From the NCBI RefSeq assembly GCF_000355695.1, contig NC_020891.1, positions 2,170,001-2,234,000 on the forward strand: a stretch of 64,000 bases of DNA, read 5' to 3'. Under the pieces are notes generated by a model. The model was not told where the DNA came from and ran no database searches. It worked only from the letters and a program-made list of their open reading frames with translations. The stretch is from Clavibacter nebraskensis NCPPB 2581. GTDB lineage: Bacteria; Actinomycetota; Actinomycetes; Actinomycetales; Microbacteriaceae. The position numbers and the translations under genes are program-made. Shown here piece after piece: positions 7,787-18,682 of the stretch (its first letter is position 1; each line of letters opens with the position of its first letter).

Positions 7787-9238
7787 TCAGATCCCGGCGC
7801 CCTCGGATGCGGCCGTCTTCGGGCCGACGTCCGTGGTGGTGGAACCGGCGCCCGACGACGCCCCCGCGGCGGTCGAGCCCAGGAACGAGCTCAGCGCCGT
7901 GGCGACGTCGATGCCCGTGGTGTCCTTGAGCAGCTTCGGCAGCGTCGCCATGTTCTCGGCCACCGAGCGGTTGAGCGCGTTCGCGCCGTCCGCCGAGATG
8001 ATCGTCATGTTGTCGACGTTCGCGAGCGGCGCCGCCATCTCGCGCGCGATCTCCGGCATCGACGCGATGATGCGCGCCTGCAGCGCCTCGCGCGACAGCT
8101 TGTTCTGCGCCTCGGCGAGCGCGGCGGCCGCCTCGGCCTCCGCCTGGCCGCGGGCCTGGATCGCGTCGGCGTTCGCCTTCCCGAGCGCGGTGATGGACGC
8201 GGCCTCGTTCACGGCCGCGGTCTTCGCCGCCTCGGCGTTCTGCGTGCGCTGGTAGACCTCCACGTCGACCTTCGCCTTCTCGGCGTCGCGGGCCGCCTGC
8301 GCGTCCTGGACGGTGGCGTACTTGCGGGCCTCGGCGGGGAGCTCCACGTCGATGCGCAGGCGCTCCTTCGAGACCTCGGCCTGCGCGGCCACAGCGGTGC
8401 GCTCCTGGTCGGCGACCAGGCGGTCCTGCTCGGCCTTGGCGAGCTCGCCGGCCGCGTACGCGGTCGCGTTGGCGCGGTCGGTGTCGGCCTTGATGGCCGC
8501 GCGGCGCAGGTCGAGCTCGAGCTGGCGCTCGGCGGTCTGCTGGTCGTTCTCGATCGCGGCGAGCGCGGAGATCCGCTTGTTCTCGGCCTCCGCGACCTCG
8601 GCCACCTGGCGGGCGCGCGCGGCGTTGGAGCGGGCCCGGTCGTCGAGGTAGGAGCTGCCCGGCGTCGTGATCTCGCGGACGTTGAGCGTCTCGATCTGCA
8701 GGCCCAGCTCCGCGAGGTCGTTCTTGGTCTGGTTCACGGCCTCCTGCGCGACGACGGAGAAGCTCTTCACGAGCTCGTCGACGGGCCGGTCGCCGATGAG
8801 GCCGCGGATCGCGCCCTCGAGGGACTGGCGCACGATCTCCGGCAGGGCGTCCTGCTGGAGGAGGTAGCGCTGCACGGCGCGGCGCACGCCGTCCTCGGTG
8901 CCCGTCACCTTGAAGTTGACGGTCGCGACGACCGCGGTGTTGATGAAGTTGGCGTCGCGCGCCTCGGCCGTGACGCTCGTCTGGTACTGCTCCAGGGAGA
9001 GCGTGAAGCCCTCCTGGAAGATCGGCCAGATGAAGGTCCTGCCGCCGATGATGACCTTCTGCGGGCTGGAGAACCCGGCGCCGCCCTCGCTCCGCTCGGC
9101 GTTGCGCCCGACGATGACGAGCGCCTGGTTCGGCGGGACGCGGCGGACGCGCGAGGCGATGAACGCCACCAGCGCCACCAGGATGACGATGACGACGATG
9201 ACGGCGATGGCTGTCGTGCCGCCGGATATCAGGTCCAC
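7787..9238 (-). CDS. Flotillin-like SPFH/Band 7 protein
   Basis: 483 residues. An N-terminal membrane anchor (residues 1-30, IAVIVVIVILVALVAFIAS) is followed by the SPFH domain (PPNQALVIVG to about residue 200) and a long Ala/Glu/Gln-rich coiled coil (about 200-400) with the EA-repeat style of flotillins. The C terminus is Ser/Gly/Thr-rich and flexible. Known for the family: scaffolds of lipid microdomains that organise membrane proteins and influence fluidity and cell-wall synthesis. GTG start with AGAGGAA upstream. The gene follows an NfeD-like gene by 31 bases, the usual pairing of these two families. Confidence 0.92.
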   Translation of the reverse strand: MDLISGGTTAIAVIVVIVILVALVAFIASRVRRVPPNQALVIVGRNAERSEGGAGFSSPQKVIIGGRTFIWPIFQEGFTLSLEQYQTSVTAEARDANFINTAVVATVNFKVTGTEDGVRRAVQRYLLQQDALPEIVRQSLEGAIRGLIGDRPVDELVKSFSVVAQEAVNQTKNDLAELGLQIETLNVREITTPGSSYLDDRARSNAARARQVAEVAEAENKRISALAAIENDQQTAERQLELDLRRAAIKADTDRANATAYAAGELAKAEQDRLVADQERTAVAAQAEVSKERLRIDVELPAEARKYATVQDAQAARDAEKAKVDVEVYQRTQNAEAAKTAAVNEAASITALGKANADAIQARGQAEAEAAAALAEAQNKLSREALQARIIASMPEIAREMAAPLANVDNMTIISADGANALNRSVAENMATLPKLLKDTTGIDVATALSSFLGSTAAGASSGAGSTTTDVGPKTAASEGAGI

Positions 9239-9269
9239 GGGATGGTTCCTCTCGTTGGGACGGGTGCTG

Positions 9270-9758
9270 CTAGGTGGTGGGGTCGGCGTCGGCGTCGGGT
9301 TCGACGCGCACGCGGAACCCGTCCTCCGAGACGACGCGGATGCGGGTGCCGACGGCGAGCGGCTCGGCGCTCGTGGCGAGGCGGCGCTCCAGTTCGCGGA
9401 TGTGCTCGAGCCGCACCTCGCCGCCCGTGGGCGAGGTCGGGGACGTGACGACGCCGACCATGCCGACGGGCGAGTACGAGCCGCCGCTCTCCTGCTTCGC
9501 GACGAAGCGGACGGCGAGCTGCACGACGACGAGGGCGACGAGCGCGAGGGCGACGGCGATCGCGATGGCCCCGCCGGATCCGATGCCGGCCTGGTCGGCG
9601 AGCACGCCGCCGACGCCGTAGATGGCGAGGGCCGCGCCGAGCGCGACGCCGGAGACGAGGCCGTCGCCGCCGCCGATCGCGTCGAGCAGGTCGCCGAGCA
9701 CGATGCTGCAGAGGAGGAGCAGGAGGCCCACGGCCCCCACGACCACGAAGACGATCAC
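9270..9758 (-). CDS. NfeD-like membrane protein
   Basis: 162 residues: an N-terminal helix (VIVFVVVGAVGLLLLLCSIVLGD), two further hydrophobic segments, then a C-terminal OB-fold-like region with GMVGVVTSPTSPTGGEVRLE and VGTRIRVVSEDGFRVRVEP, the signature of the NfeD C-terminal domain. The GTG at 9758 follows GGGAG at good spacing; the frame stays open further upstream but without a plausible start. NfeD-type proteins partner with SPFH proteins, and the flotillin gene lies just downstream. The short form lacks the ClpP-like protease domain of long NfeD proteins. Confidence 0.82.
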   Translation of the reverse strand: MIVFVVVGAVGLLLLLCSIVLGDLLDAIGGGDGLVSGVALGAALAIYGVGGVLADQAGIGSGGAIAIAVALALVALVVVQLAVRFVAKQESGGSYSPVGMVGVVTSPTSPTGGEVRLEHIRELERRLATSAEPLAVGTRIRVVSEDGFRVRVEPDADADPTT

Positions 9759-9929
9759 GCCGCGGCTCCCGGGCAGGCCGCCGCCGGTGTGACGTGCGCG
9801 CCGACGTGGTGCGGGGTCATGCGGGGCCGATCTGCTGGATGCGTGTCCTCCGAACGTACCGGGTGCTCCACCCCGCGTCGCCTCCTCGTCCGGGGGCCGG
9901 CCCATGGCCTATGGTCCGCGCGGCGCGCG

Positions 9930-9935
9930 TAGCCT
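9930..9935 (+). promoter_or_regulatory. -10 box (TAGCCT), 6 nt before GTG
   Basis: TAGCCT ends six bases before the GTG at 9942; the spacer CGGGAG is also ribosome-site-like. Confidence 0.45.
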
Positions 9936-9941
9936 CGGGAG

Positions 9942-10202
9942 GTGATCCTCCTGTTCGGCACGCGCGCCCGCGACGCCCTCATCGTCATCGTGACCTTCGC
10001 GTGCCTCCGCTGCGGCGTGACGAGCGCCCAGCGCGTGCTCCACCGCACCCTCCGCCTCACGGTCTTCTTCGTCCCGCTGGTCCCGCTGCGCTCGACCTAC
10101 CGCGTCGAGTGCCCGCACTGCGGCCTCGAGACGCGCCTCACGAAGGACCAGGCGATGCACGCCCTCGAGTGGGCCGTGCGGAACCGGGGCGCGCGCCGCT
10201 GA
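9942..10202 (+). CDS. Zinc-ribbon domain protein (86 aa)
   Basis: 86 residues with two CxxC knuckles, CLRC near residues 21-24 and CPHC near 56-59, separated by a hydrophobic stretch (LTVFFVPLVPL) that may insert in or lie on the membrane. This matches the small zinc-ribbon family common in actinobacteria, with the usual LVPLRSTYRVECPHCG signature. Function unknown; a zinc-binding structural role is inferred. Monocistronic, divergent from the nfeD-flotillin pair. Confidence 0.85.
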   Translation: MILLFGTRARDALIVIVTFACLRCGVTSAQRVLHRTLRLTVFFVPLVPLRSTYRVECPHCGLETRLTKDQAMHALEWAVRNRGARR

Positions 10203-10265
10203 GGCGCCTCCGCCGGCCTCCCAGGAATCCCGACCACAGTTTAGGAATAAGTTTCGTCGCGCGCC

Positions 10266-10271
10266 TAGAGT
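10266..10271 (+). promoter_or_regulatory. Putative -10 (TAGAGT) behind an A+T-rich island
   Basis: TAGAGT lies 52 bases before the ATG of the sugar-binding protein. Just upstream is an A+T-rich island (CAGTTTAGGAATAAGTTTCG, 10237-10256) with two AGTTT copies 12 bases apart, unusual for this DNA and a candidate operator for a sugar-responsive regulator. No regulator gene lies nearby. Confidence 0.35.
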
Positions 10272-10323
10272 GATCGTGGGCTCCGGCCCATCTGCCATCG
10301 ACGACGACGGGAGGGATGCGACG

Positions 10324-11676
10324 ATGCATTCGATCAGCAGGAGACAGGCACTGGGGGTGGGGGCCGCCGCCGCGAGCACGCTGGCCCTCGCGTCGTGCTC
10401 GGCACCGGGCGGGAGGCTGGTCAACTCGGATCCGGTCATCCCCGCGGCGAAGGCCGGTGAGAAGGTCACGCTCACGTACTGGGCCTGGCTGAAGGACCTG
10501 CAGAAGGTCGCGGACGTGTGGAACGCGCAGAACCCGGACATCCAGGTCGAGGCGGTCTGGATCCCCGGCGGCAACCAGGGCGGCTACAACAAGATGTACT
10601 CGGCCATCACGGCGGGCGGCGGGCCCGACATCGGGCAGGTCGAGCTCCGGCAGCTCCCCGAGTTCCTCCTCGCCAACGCCCTCGTCGACCTCACCCGCTA
10701 CGGCGTCGAGGAGTATCGCGACCGGTACGACGAGGCGCTGTGGAAGCAGGTCAGCTTCCAGGACGGCGTCTTCGGGATCCCGCAGGACTCCGGTCCCCTC
10801 GCCTTCTACTACCAGCCCGAGCTCCTCGACCAGGTGGGCGGCCAGCCGCCCGCCACCTGGGACGACTGGGCCGCGCTCAGCGCCGAGGTCCGCAAGACCG
10901 GCGCCGGCAACTACCTCGACTGCTTCCCCGTCTCCGATGCCAGCGTCTTCACCTCCTACGCGACACAGGCCGGCGCGAACTGGTTCCGGATCGACGGCGA
11001 CCGCTGGGTCGTCGACATGCTCGACGACCGCACGAAGGAGGTCGCGGCCTTCTTCGACAAGGCGATCGACGACGACGTCGTCAACACGTCCTTCACCGCG
11101 TTCTCGCCGCCCTGGTACGCGGCCGCGGCCGACGCGAAGATCTTCGGCGTCACGAGCGCGAGCTGGGGCGACGCCCTCATCCAGTCGGTCTCCGGCGGCG
11201 AGGGCAAGTGGCGCGTGGCGCCCATGCAGACGTGGTCGTTCGACGGGGCGTACGGATCCAGCTACCTCGGCGGATCCACCGCGGCGGTGCTCGCGAACAG
11301 CAAGCACCCGGTGGAGGCGCTCAAGTTCATGACCTGGATGACGACGTCGCCGGAGGGCATCGACGCGATGATCGAGAACTCCGGCATCGGCTGGTCGCCC
11401 GCCACCGATTACATCGGCGTCGAGCGCGAGAAGCCGAGCGAGTGGTTCGGCGGGCAGAGCTACAACGAGGAGGTCTTCGTCCCCGCGGCGAAGGAGCAGA
11501 ACCTCGACTGGACCTGGTGCCCGCTCACGCAGTTCACGCTCAACACGCTGCAGGACGAGTTCCGCCGCAAGCTCACGAGCGGCCAGACGCTCGTCGAGTC
11601 GCTGCCGCTCGCGCAGGAGGCCGTGATCGAGGCCTTCCGCAACAAGGGGCTCACGGTCGAGGCGGCGTCCGCATGA
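10324..11676 (+). CDS. ABC transporter sugar-binding lipoprotein
   Basis: 450-residue extracellular solute-binding protein of family 1. Seen: an N-terminal signal with a twin-arginine-like SRRQALGVG followed by the lipobox LASC, so it should be lipid-anchored outside the membrane, possibly after Tat export. The mature part has typical binding-protein features (VTLTYWAWLKD, GGPDIGQVE, TRYGV). The ATG at 10324 follows GGAGGG; an in-frame GTG 54 bases upstream would spoil the signal peptide. It overlaps the first permease gene by four bases. The following beta-galactosidase suggests a galactoside or lactose-like substrate, by inference. Confidence 0.92.
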   Translation: MHSISRRQALGVGAAAASTLALASCSAPGGRLVNSDPVIPAAKAGEKVTLTYWAWLKDLQKVADVWNAQNPDIQVEAVWIPGGNQGGYNKMYSAITAGGGPDIGQVELRQLPEFLLANALVDLTRYGVEEYRDRYDEALWKQVSFQDGVFGIPQDSGPLAFYYQPELLDQVGGQPPATWDDWAALSAEVRKTGAGNYLDCFPVSDASVFTSYATQAGANWFRIDGDRWVVDMLDDRTKEVAAFFDKAIDDDVVNTSFTAFSPPWYAAAADAKIFGVTSASWGDALIQSVSGGEGKWRVAPMQTWSFDGAYGSSYLGGSTAAVLANSKHPVEALKFMTWMTTSPEGIDAMIENSGIGWSPATDYIGVEREKPSEWFGGQSYNEEVFVPAAKEQNLDWTWCPLTQFTLNTLQDEFRRKLTSGQTLVESLPLAQEAVIEAFRNKGLTVEAASA

Positions 11677-12659
11677 GCGCCGTGACGAAGGCGCCCCGGG
11701 CGACGCGGACGGGCGTCACGAAGGGCCAGCTGAAGAGGTCGCAGACGATCGCCCCGTGGGTGATGCTCGCGCCGTTCCTCGCGGTCTTCCTGCTCACCTT
11801 CCTGCTCCCGATCGTCTACGCGGTGTTCCAGTCGTTCACGACCGTCCGGCGCGAGGGGCTCTTCGGCGAGCAGGGCGTGACCACCGCGTTCGCCGGCTTC
11901 GAGAACTACGCGCTCGCGCTCCAGAACGACGCCTTCACGGCCTCCATCGGCCGGGTGCTGCTGTTCGGCGTCGTGCAGGTGCCCGTGATGATCATCCTCT
12001 GCACGATCCTCGCGCTCCTGCTCGAGTCGGCGTCGGCGAAGTGGCCCCAGTTCTTCCGGGCGGCGTACTTCATGCCGTACGGCGTGCCGGGCGTCATCGC
12101 GACGATCCTCTGGGGCTTCCTCTACATCCCGGGGCTGTCGCCCCTCATCGACATCGGCGAGATGTTCGGGGTGCAGCTCGACTTCCTCGGCGCGGGCACC
12201 GTGCTCTGGTCCATCGCGAACATCGTGACCTGGACATACACGGGCTACAACATGCTCATCATCATCGCCCAGCTGAAGTCGATCCCCGGGGACGTCTACG
12301 AGGCCGCGCGCATCGACGGCGCGGGCGCGTGGCGCACGGCGCTCTCGATCCAGCTGCCGCTGATCCGGCCGGCGCTCGTGCTCGCGACCGTGTTCTCGAT
12401 CATCGGGACGCTGCAGCTGTTCGCGGAGCCGCAGGTGCTCGCCGTCTCGGCGCCCGCGATCGACTCGCAGTACACGCCGAACCTGTCGGCGTACACGACG
12501 GCCTTCGCGTACAACGACTACGGCGTCGCCGCGGCCCAGGCGGTCATCATCGCCCTCGCCGCCTTCGTCCTGTCGTTCGTGTTCCTGGCCTTCACCAACA
12601 GGAAGCCCAAGGAGGAGCGGGAAGCCGCCGCCCGGAATAAGAAGGAGGCGCGCGCATGA
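11673..12659 (+). CDS. ABC sugar transporter permease (MalF type)
   Basis: 328-residue inner-membrane subunit with about six helices. The EAA loop is clear: YEAARIDGAGAWRTALSIQLPLIRP, which contacts the ATPase. Start ATG overlaps the binding-protein stop, and its own stop overlaps the next ATG (ATGA at both ends), so the three proteins are made stoichiometrically. No ATPase gene is present in the operon; as in many actinobacteria a shared MsiK-like ATPase encoded elsewhere probably powers it. Confidence 0.93.
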   Translation: MSAVTKAPRATRTGVTKGQLKRSQTIAPWVMLAPFLAVFLLTFLLPIVYAVFQSFTTVRREGLFGEQGVTTAFAGFENYALALQNDAFTASIGRVLLFGVVQVPVMIILCTILALLLESASAKWPQFFRAAYFMPYGVPGVIATILWGFLYIPGLSPLIDIGEMFGVQLDFLGAGTVLWSIANIVTWTYTGYNMLIIIAQLKSIPGDVYEAARIDGAGAWRTALSIQLPLIRPALVLATVFSIIGTLQLFAEPQVLAVSAPAIDSQYTPNLSAYTTAFAYNDYGVAAAQAVIIALAAFVLSFVFLAFTNRKPKEEREAAARNKKEARA

Positions 12660-13624
12660 CCGCCACGGAGGCACCGCCGACCACCAGCGACAGCGCTGCC
12701 GAGAAGGCGGAGCAGAAGCGCCTCGCGCGGGCCGCCGAGCAGAAGGTGAGCCGGCCCTCCCAGGCTGGGAGCACCCCCGGGGCGGGCGCGAAGCCGGCGA
12801 CCCGGATCATCGTCACGGCGATCCTCACGCTCGTCGCGCTGTACTTCCTCGTCCCCGTCTACTACATCGTGGTCGCCGCCACGAAGACGACGGCCGACCT
12901 GTTCAGCACCAACGGGTTCCTGTTCGCGAACATGAACCTGTGGCAGAACCTCACGATGGTGTTCACGTACGACGACGGCATCTTCGTGCGCTGGTTCCTC
13001 AACTCGGTGCTCTACGCCGGGGTGGGCGCGCTCATCGCGACGTACTTCGCCGCCGCCGGCGGGTACGCGCTCGCGAAGTACCGGTTCCGGGGATCGAACA
13101 TCGTGTTCGGCACGATCCTCGGCGGGGTGCTCGTGCCCGGCACGGCCACCGCGCTACCGCTGTTCCTGCTCTTCAGCACCATGGGGATCGCGAACACGTA
13201 CTGGTCGGTGCTCATCCCGTCGCTCGTCTCGCCGTTCGGCCTGTTCCTCTGCCGGATCTACGCGCAGGCGTCGGTGGAGGACGCGGTGATCGAGTCGGGC
13301 CGGATCGACGGGGCGAGCGAGCTGCGGATCTTCCACACGCTCGCCCTCCGCTCCATGACGCCCGCGCTCGTGACGGTGTTCCTCTTCCAGCTCGTCGGCA
13401 TCTGGAACAACTACTTCCTGCCGCTGATCATGCTGGCCGACACGAAGCTGTACCCGATCACGCTCGGCCTCAACAACTGGCGGAGCCAGGTCGACCGGCT
13501 GCCGGAGTTCTACCAGCTGACCACCGGCGGCGTGCTCGTCTCGATCATCCCGCTCATCGCCGCGATGATCGTGCTGCAGAAGTACTGGCGGGGCGGCCTG
13601 ACGGACGGAGCCGTGAAGGGCTGA
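12656..13624 (+). CDS. ABC sugar transporter permease (MalG type)
   Basis: 322 residues; a hydrophilic, charged N-terminal tail of about 55 residues precedes the first helix (IIVTAILTLVALYFLVPVYYIVV). The EAA motif ESGRIDGASELRIFHTLALRSMTP marks the ATPase contact. It is the last gene of the transporter operon and is followed by a terminator hairpin at 13691-13726. The long N-terminal tail, rich in Ala, Glu and Lys, is longer than usual for MalG-type subunits. Confidence 0.93.
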   Translation: MTATEAPPTTSDSAAEKAEQKRLARAAEQKVSRPSQAGSTPGAGAKPATRIIVTAILTLVALYFLVPVYYIVVAATKTTADLFSTNGFLFANMNLWQNLTMVFTYDDGIFVRWFLNSVLYAGVGALIATYFAAAGGYALAKYRFRGSNIVFGTILGGVLVPGTATALPLFLLFSTMGIANTYWSVLIPSLVSPFGLFLCRIYAQASVEDAVIESGRIDGASELRIFHTLALRSMTPALVTVFLFQLVGIWNNYFLPLIMLADTKLYPITLGLNNWRSQVDRLPEFYQLTTGGVLVSIIPLIAAMIVLQKYWRGGLTDGAVKG

Positions 13625-13671
13625 CCCGGGACGGACAGCACCCGACACGGCCGACGGCCGTCAAGGGCTGA

Positions 13672-16875
<3,204 letters not shown>

Positions 16876-16880
16876 CGACC

Positions 16881-16912
16881 GCGGCGGCGGGCCCTCCGGG
16901 GTCCGCCGCCGC
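16881..16912. terminator. Terminator hairpin after lacZ
   Basis: 14-bp stem with one G-T pair and a TCCG tetraloop, starting six bases after the lacZ stop. Confidence 0.7.
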
Positions 16913-17009
16913 ATCCGACGCGGCCCGACCGCACGACACGCTCGCTCTCCGGCCGGAGGGCGGGCAAGCTGGAGACGACGGCGTCCGATGGCGGGCGCGA
17001 GGAGGACGC

Positions 17010-18296
17010 ATGACCGACACCATCGAGCAGGGCACCGCGGGCACCAACTGGGCCGGCAACTACGCGTACAGGGCCCGCGAGGTCCACGCGCCGACGAGCG
17101 TCGAGGAGCTGCGCGCGATCGTGCGCGACGCTCCCCGCATCCGCGTCCTCGGATCCCGCCACTCGTTCAACGACATCGCCGACTCGGACGTGCTGGTCTC
17201 GCTCGCCGAGCTGCCGGCCGACCTCGTAATCGACCGCGACGCCAGCACCGTCACCTTCTCCGCGGGCCTCGCCTACGGGAAGCTCGCCGAGCTCCTCGGC
17301 GAGGAGGGCCTCGCGATCCACAACCTCGCGTCGCTGCCGCACATCTCGGTCGGCGGCGCGATCGCGACGGCGACGCACGGATCCGGCATCGGCAACGGCA
17401 ACCTCGGCACGGCCGTCGCGGCCCTCGAGCTGATCACGGCCGACGGTGAGACCGTCACGTACCGCCGCGGGGACGACGACTTCGACGGCGTGGTCGTGGG
17501 CCTCGGCGCGCTCGGCGTCGTCACGCGCGTCACCCTCGATGTCGAGCCCGCCTACCTCGTGCGCCAGCGCGTGTTCGAGGGCCTGTCGTGGGACGCGTTC
17601 GACGAGAACCTCGAGGACGTCTTCGGCGGCGCGTACAGCGTCAGCGTCTTCACGCGCTTCGGCGAGGCCACCGACCAGGTGTGGCTGAAGAGCCGCGTGC
17701 AGCTCGACGTCGACGGCCAGCCCGAGGACGAGGTCGTCGTGGCCGACTACTTCGGAGCGCCCGCCGCCACCGAGGAGCGCCACCCCATCCTCGGCATCGA
17801 CCCCGTCAACAGCACGTCGCAGCTCGGCGTCGTGGGCCTCTGGTCCGACCGCCTCTCGCACTTCAAGATGGGCTTCACGCCGAGCGACGGCGAGGAGATC
17901 CAGTCGGAGTTCCACGTGCCGCTCGACCGGGCCGTCGAGGCAGTGCGGGCGCTGCGCGCCATGGGCGACCGGATCCGCCCGATCCTCCTCGTGTGCGAGC
18001 TGCGCGCGGTCGCCGAGGACCGGCTGTGGCTGAGCCCCCAGTACGGGCAGACCACCATCGGCCTGCACTTCACGTGGAAGCGCGACCAGGAGGCCGTCGA
18101 GGCGGTGCTCGTCGAGCTCGAGGCGGCCATCCGGCCGTTCGGCGCGCGCCCGCACTGGGGCAAGGTCTTCACCGCCGAGGCCGCCGACATCGCCCCGCTG
18201 TACCCCCGATTGGGCGACTTCCTCGCCCTCGCCGAGCGCCTCGACCCGGAGGCGAAGTTCCGCAACGCGTGGTTCGAGCGCTCGCTCCGCGGCTGA
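17010..18296 (+). CDS. FAD-dependent alditol oxidase (AldO/xylitol oxidase family)
   Basis: 428 residues. The N-terminal PCMH-type FAD domain carries LGSRHSFNDIAD, whose histidine is the covalent FAD attachment site in Streptomyces AldO; LPHISVGGAIATATHGSG is the second flavin motif. The C-terminal ALO domain ends HWGKVFTAEAADIAPLYPR and FLALAERLDPEAKFRNAWFERSL, as in alditol oxidases and D-arabinono-lactone oxidases. Reaction expected: oxidation of a polyol's primary alcohol to an aldose with production of H2O2. The GAGGAGG site is well placed before the ATG. Flanked by hairpins on both sides, so monocistronic. Exact polyol is not predictable. Confidence 0.9.
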   Translation: MTDTIEQGTAGTNWAGNYAYRAREVHAPTSVEELRAIVRDAPRIRVLGSRHSFNDIADSDVLVSLAELPADLVIDRDASTVTFSAGLAYGKLAELLGEEGLAIHNLASLPHISVGGAIATATHGSGIGNGNLGTAVAALELITADGETVTYRRGDDDFDGVVVGLGALGVVTRVTLDVEPAYLVRQRVFEGLSWDAFDENLEDVFGGAYSVSVFTRFGEATDQVWLKSRVQLDVDGQPEDEVVVADYFGAPAATEERHPILGIDPVNSTSQLGVVGLWSDRLSHFKMGFTPSDGEEIQSEFHVPLDRAVEAVRALRAMGDRIRPILLVCELRAVAEDRLWLSPQYGQTTIGLHFTWKRDQEAVEAVLVELEAAIRPFGARPHWGKVFTAEAADIAPLYPRLGDFLALAERLDPEAKFRNAWFERSLRG

Positions 18297-18328
18297 TCCG
18301 CATCCGCCCCTGACCGGGACCGCACCCG

Positions 18329-18373
18329 GGGATCCGCAACGCGCCGAGCACGCGCTGGCGCGTCGCGGATCCC
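18329..18373. terminator. Terminator hairpin after alditol oxidase
   Basis: 17-base arms with one mismatch and an 11-base loop; both arms contain GGATCC or its complement. Located 33 bases after the oxidase stop. Confidence 0.6.
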
Positions 18374-18396
18374 GAGTCGGCGTGGAGAACGGCGCG

Positions 18397-18402
18397 TAGG
18401 GT
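18397..18402 (+). promoter_or_regulatory. -10 box (TAGGGT), 7 nt before ATG
   Basis: TAGGGT ends seven bases before the ATG at 18410; the spacer GAGGAGC doubles as a ribosome site. Confidence 0.5.
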
Positions 18403-18409
18403 GAGGAGC

Positions 18410-18679
18410 ATGGCGCCCGAGACCTCCTCCTACGTACCTGCCCCCGGGCGGATCACGATGTTCTCCACCACCTGGTGCGGCTACTGCCGCCGGCTGAAGT
18501 CCCAGCTCGACAAGGCCGGCATCGGCTACGACGAGGTCGACATCGAGCAGGTGCCCGGCACCGCGGAGCTCGTGGAGGCCATCAACGGCGGCAACCAGAC
18601 CGTCCCGACCGTGCTGTTCCCCGACGGCTCGTCCGCCACCAACCCGTCGCTCGCCGACGTGACCGCGAAGGTGGCCTGA
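18410..18679 (+). CDS. Mycoredoxin (glutaredoxin-fold)
   Basis: 89 residues with the glutaredoxin-type active site CGYC (Cys23 and Cys26) after FSTTWCGYCRRLK, and TVPTVLFPDGS, the cis-Pro region that binds the thiol cofactor. This matches Mrx1-type mycoredoxins, which reduce protein-mycothiol mixed disulphides in the actinobacterial cytosol. Four bases separate its stop from the next start, so it is co-transcribed with the maltokinase-like gene; a functional connection is not obvious. Confidence 0.9.
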   Translation: MAPETSSYVPAPGRITMFSTTWCGYCRRLKSQLDKAGIGYDEVDIEQVPGTAELVEAINGGNQTVPTVLFPDGSSATNPSLADVTAKVA

Positions 18680-18682
18680 CCC

